Shown: in pieces, positions 23,178 to 25,209 of the stretch
Layout of the letters: every line of letters begins with the position of its first letter
Position numbering within the stretch: position 1 is the first letter of the stretch
IMG/VR virus record: IMGVR_UViG_3300023103_000066
Coordinates: 1-25,209 of that record
From: a virus
Length of the DNA: 25,209 nt
Strand: one strand, 5' to 3'
The notes under the pieces: model-generated
Databases searched by the model: none
What the model was told of the DNA's origin: nothing
The model's input: only the letters and a program-made list of their open reading frames with translations
Program-made: the position numbers and the translations under genes

Positions 23178-23511
23178 ATCTGGCTATTAGTTCGTTTTCA
23201 CCAAGTGTTTCAATTGTCTCACGGTGAGCAAGAAGCGTATCTTCATACCACCGAATAACTTTCAATAATACTGCCGCTTCTTCTGCATATAGTAGGACGT
23301 GGCTATGGTGCCAGGCGTAGGTAGGCTGGTTAATCATGAAGTCGTGCAGGCGTCCGCCGACCTTATGCAGCGTTAGCATATCCATCACTGAAAGCACCCG
23401 CCTGCCTTTGCTCATCTGGCAATCCACCACGCCGAAAACCATCAGCGAAAGTGTGAGCCAGTTAGAGCAAGGCATTTCTAAACGGATTGGGGGTTTGGGG
23501 GAAGTCGTCAT
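23104..23511 (-). CDS. Unknown early protein, 135 residues
   Basis: The protein is soluble and mostly helical, with MCP-like or enzymatic motifs absent. It includes GGRLHDFMINQPTYAWHHSHV and a charged helix (ENELIARYEKLTQITRAL). A hydrophobic stretch near residues 18-30 is too short for a clear membrane segment. It follows the small membrane protein by 15 bases. The function is unknown. Confidence 0.6.
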   Translation of the reverse strand: MTTSPKPPIRLEMPCSNWLTLSLMVFGVVDCQMSKGRRVLSVMDMLTLHKVGGRLHDFMINQPTYAWHHSHVLLYAEEAAVLLKVIRWYEDTLLAHRETIETLGENELIARYEKLTQITRALQTAPAINSDHGDL

Positions 23512-23526
23512 GATTCAGGTTAGATT

Positions 23527-23646
23527 TTAAAATTTACTTTTCCTTCGATCGACCCCAAAAATTAGATCGATAGCCCTAAAAACATAGTAAGAAAATAAGA
23601 AGAGCAGCCCGGCAAGGAACAGGAAGAGTGCTATTTTGATGATCAT
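23527..23646 (-). CDS. Tiny membrane protein, 39 residues
   Basis: ATG at 23644-23646 and TAA at 23527-23529. The product starts MIIKIALFLFLAGLLFLFSYYVF, one clear membrane span, and ends with a basic tail (FGVDRRKSKF), so the C-terminus is probably in the cytoplasm. Its ATG overlaps the stop of the ATPase gene by four bases (ATGA), a strong sign that it is translated. Membrane anchoring of replication or an immunity role are possible. Confidence 0.62.
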   Translation of the reverse strand: MIIKIALFLFLAGLLFLFSYYVFRAIDLIFGVDRRKSKF

Positions 23647-24308
23647 GATTGAGTGCCTCCTTTCTTGTACAGATCATTAGGGAATTCGATAAATTCAAAC
23701 CGACGCAAAAAGCTTGCGCCTAAATCTTCGATATAAAAACGGGAGCATTCACAAATGATAATTGTGTGTGGCCTTTTCAGTTTAAAAGGGCTCACACATT
23801 TCTTATTAACATGAATTTCGGGATCAAACAAACTCTGCAAAACATCTAATAACCTGTTGGCTGGCACATCATCAATGATGATAAATTCGGTGTCTTTGGT
23901 TAAAGCTTGAAACGCAAATGGATCTGACAGGAAATTACTTTTCCCTGATAACCAGATAAATTCTTTCCCAACCACCAGATCTTTGGCTGCACGGCTCTTT
24001 CCAGATTCTGACGGACCAATAAAAACCTGTGACTTAGGGAAGTCCGTATTTGGTTTAGTTTCAAAAACTGCATTTACCGCATCCGGTATCGCAGCCAGAA
24101 TCTTATTCTGTACTTCCTGCTGAATACGGGTAAACAAAAGCACTTGAATTGCACAGTAGCTGTGAACCAAAGGTACAGCCGTTGCATCCCGCCATACTTC
24201 GGCAGCAGATTCATAAAAATCAACCTTACTTTCTATGGCAGCAAGCGCGGCCAAATCTTCCGGGAGGGCATTAGTTTCCCAGGCATGAATTATTTCATGA
24301 ATGTCCAT
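23643..24308 (-). CDS. P-loop ATPase, SF3/AAA-like
   Basis: I start it at the ATG at 24308; a TTG two codons earlier is an alternative. Numbered from that TTG, Walker A is GPSESGKS (100-107), Walker B FIIIDDV (144-150), a sensor-like strand TIIICECSRF (184-193), and the C-terminal FLRRFEFIEF (202-211) resembles the arginine-containing end of superfamily 3 helicase domains. The N-terminal 90 residues are helical. With a full primase-helicase nearby, it may be a helicase loader or a DNA-bound ATPase. Its stop overlaps the tiny membrane protein. Confidence 0.75.
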   Translation of the reverse strand: MDIHEIIHAWETNALPEDLAALAAIESKVDFYESAAEVWRDATAVPLVHSYCAIQVLLFTRIQQEVQNKILAAIPDAVNAVFETKPNTDFPKSQVFIGPSESGKSRAAKDLVVGKEFIWLSGKSNFLSDPFAFQALTKDTEFIIIDDVPANRLLDVLQSLFDPEIHVNKKCVSPFKLKRPHTIIICECSRFYIEDLGASFLRRFEFIEFPNDLYKKGGTQS

Positions 24309-24353
24309 TATCAATAATTTAGAACTTGAATAATACCCTTTACGGGCTGATGA

Positions 24354-24584
24354 TTAGTTTTTTTGGCTTACAATTACATTTTGAACAGAATGCCAGTCGC
24401 GCTGATAAATAACGAAAGAGCAGCAGGTACATCGGTGGATTTTCTTAAACACCTTCCGATCCGGAAATATGCGTGCTTCCTGCACTGTGTTACATTTTGG
24501 GCATTTTATTTGATCCAATTCCGAAGATTCCTGCTCGAAATCGACAAATACTTTTGTTTTTTGGGGCATTTTGATTGCTGGCAT
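24354..24584 (-). CDS. Zinc-ribbon protein, 76 residues
   Basis: Two CxxC pairs, CPKC (residues 28-31) and CTCC (52-55), form a zinc ribbon. The N-terminus is basic (PAIKMPQKTK) and the linker carries an acidic EQESSELDQ. A second ATG five codons later is possible. The first 95 bases overlap the end of the small membrane frame at 24490-24678 in another frame. A nucleic-acid-binding role is likely. Confidence 0.7.
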   Translation of the reverse strand: MPAIKMPQKTKVFVDFEQESSELDQIKCPKCNTVQEARIFPDRKVFKKIHRCTCCSFVIYQRDWHSVQNVIVSQKN

Positions 24585-24678
24585 AAGGTTGATTTTTTAA
24601 ACAGATAATAAGCCAGATGGCTGTTAAAAAAAGACTGACACAAACGATTAAATAGTATAGACCAATGAGCTGATTCAT
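24490..24678 (-). CDS. Small membrane protein, 62 residues, overlapping the zinc-ribbon gene
   Basis: The N-terminus, MNQLIGLYYLIVCVSLFLTA then IWLIICLK, is one membrane span. The rest is basic and lies over the start of the zinc-ribbon gene in another frame. Its ATG overlaps the stop of the previous gene by four bases, which supports translation. The long overlap lowers confidence. Confidence 0.5.
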   Translation of the reverse strand: MNQLIGLYYLIVCVSLFLTAIWLIICLKNQPYASNQNAPKNKSICRFRAGIFGIGSNKMPKM

Positions 24679-24956
24679 ACTAACGCCCGGTGATAAACGG
24701 CATCATAATGGCGGCGATCCATGGACTCACAGTAGGCTTCATAATGTTTGTGCATGGTAAGGTTTTCCTTAGCCCGGTTCAGCTTACTAATGATGATGGC
24801 ACGTGTAACCATCTTTTTAGAATCAGTTTCGCGGGTTTGCGCTTCTTCCAGCATTTCCAGCTCGGAATTACAGGATTTGAACATCTCGAAAAAAGTAGCA
24901 TACGACATTTCGCCTAGCGTAGAAGCCGGCGTGGCAATGATTTGGTTGTAGAACAT
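24675..24956 (-). CDS. Unknown early protein, 93 residues
   Basis: The protein is helical, with an acidic middle (CNSELEMLEEAQTRETDSKK) and a basic C-terminus (HYEAYCESMDRRHYDAVYHR). No domain is recognised. It is coupled to the next small membrane frame by ATGA and is preceded by a 64-base AT-rich gap in which no full promoter consensus is seen. Confidence 0.58.
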   Translation of the reverse strand: MFYNQIIATPASTLGEMSYATFFEMFKSCNSELEMLEEAQTRETDSKKMVTRAIIISKLNRAKENLTMHKHYEAYCESMDRRHYDAVYHRALV

Positions 24957-25020
24957 TGGTAGATTTGGTTTAATTGAAATATACTTTGTATTGGTATTGG
25001 ATGCTATGGGTTCAACTCTG

Positions 25021-25209
25021 TTAAAGATTATTACTTAAAATTTTAAACCATCTATCTTCCTCCTGTTTTGAGCACCAAGGAATTAACAGCCAGTTATTGT
25101 GCACTAACCCAATTTTGGCTTTGGCATCGGCTGAGTCATCGGCTAATAGTACCTCACTGCGAGAAAACAAATCATTTGACCGATACAAAAAAAAACAGAA
25201 TGCCTTCAT
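25021..25209 (-). CDS. Small protein at the window edge, 62 residues, possibly partial
   Basis: The frame runs from an ATG in the last three bases of the window to a stop at 25021, so the true start could lie outside. The product begins MKAFCFFLYRSNDLFSRSEV and ends WCSKQEEDRWFKILSNNL. No family is recognised. Orientation and size fit the early run. Confidence 0.5.
   Translation of the reverse strand: MKAFCFFLYRSNDLFSRSEVLLADDSADAKAKIGLVHNNWLLIPWCSKQEEDRWFKILSNNL

Noticed and set aside
24545-24570. Slippery sequence A AAA AAC in the membrane frame, suggesting a -1 frameshift fusion with the zinc-ribbon protein
   Set aside because: The heptamer is in phase, but a -1 shift leads to the third frame, not to the zinc-ribbon frame, which has its own ATG.

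Overview
The window is one continuous piece of a tailed double-stranded DNA phage or prophage of a Bacteroidota host. Every convincing gene lies on the minus strand, so transcription runs from position 25209 towards 1. The host assignment rests on three things: a match to the Bacteroidota promoter box TAnnTTTG (13709-13716), mostly AT-rich leaders without clear Shine-Dalgarno sites, and the protein style, such as the DUF6712-like connector and the S49 protease with capsid. A Cytophagales host is my guess and is not proven. No integrase, tRNA, rRNA, IS element or CRISPR array is visible, so an integrated prophage cannot be told from a free phage.

Right part, 25209-15934 (early and replication genes). 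Small unknown genes come first, then a zinc-ribbon protein, a P-loop ATPase with a tiny membrane protein overlapping its end, two small genes, a 1027-residue primase-helicase, a C5 cytosine DNA methyltransferase, an ASCH-like protein and a run of six small phage proteins. This block ends in two tandem terminators (15852-15929).

Middle, 15930-15422. About 500 bases without a gene carry an iteron array (AAGTTTGTAAT, three copies exactly 21 bp apart, plus inverted copies). It is a candidate replication origin or a regulatory switch between the modules.

Left part, 15421-1 (late, virion genes). In order of transcription these are two unknown proteins, a small accessory cassette, the S49 prohead protease with a fused scaffold-like tail, the major capsid protein, a coiled-coil protein, a possible tail tube protein, two unknowns, small and large terminase, a small protein, the portal, a small anchored protein, a DUF6712-like connector, a DUF2829 (Tad2-type anti-Thoeris) protein, two tail-region proteins, and a large virion protein cut by the window edge. 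The order is unusual because protease and capsid precede terminase and portal. The accessory cassette (13448-14141) is bounded by inverted GGTTAA arrays and holds a 75-residue gene, a possible structured RNA, a terminator, a promoter and a 54-residue gene.

The strongest leads are the Tad2-like counter-defence gene, the iteron region, the inverted-repeat cassette with its structured RNA, and the methyltransferase with a four-fold repeat in its target-recognition region.
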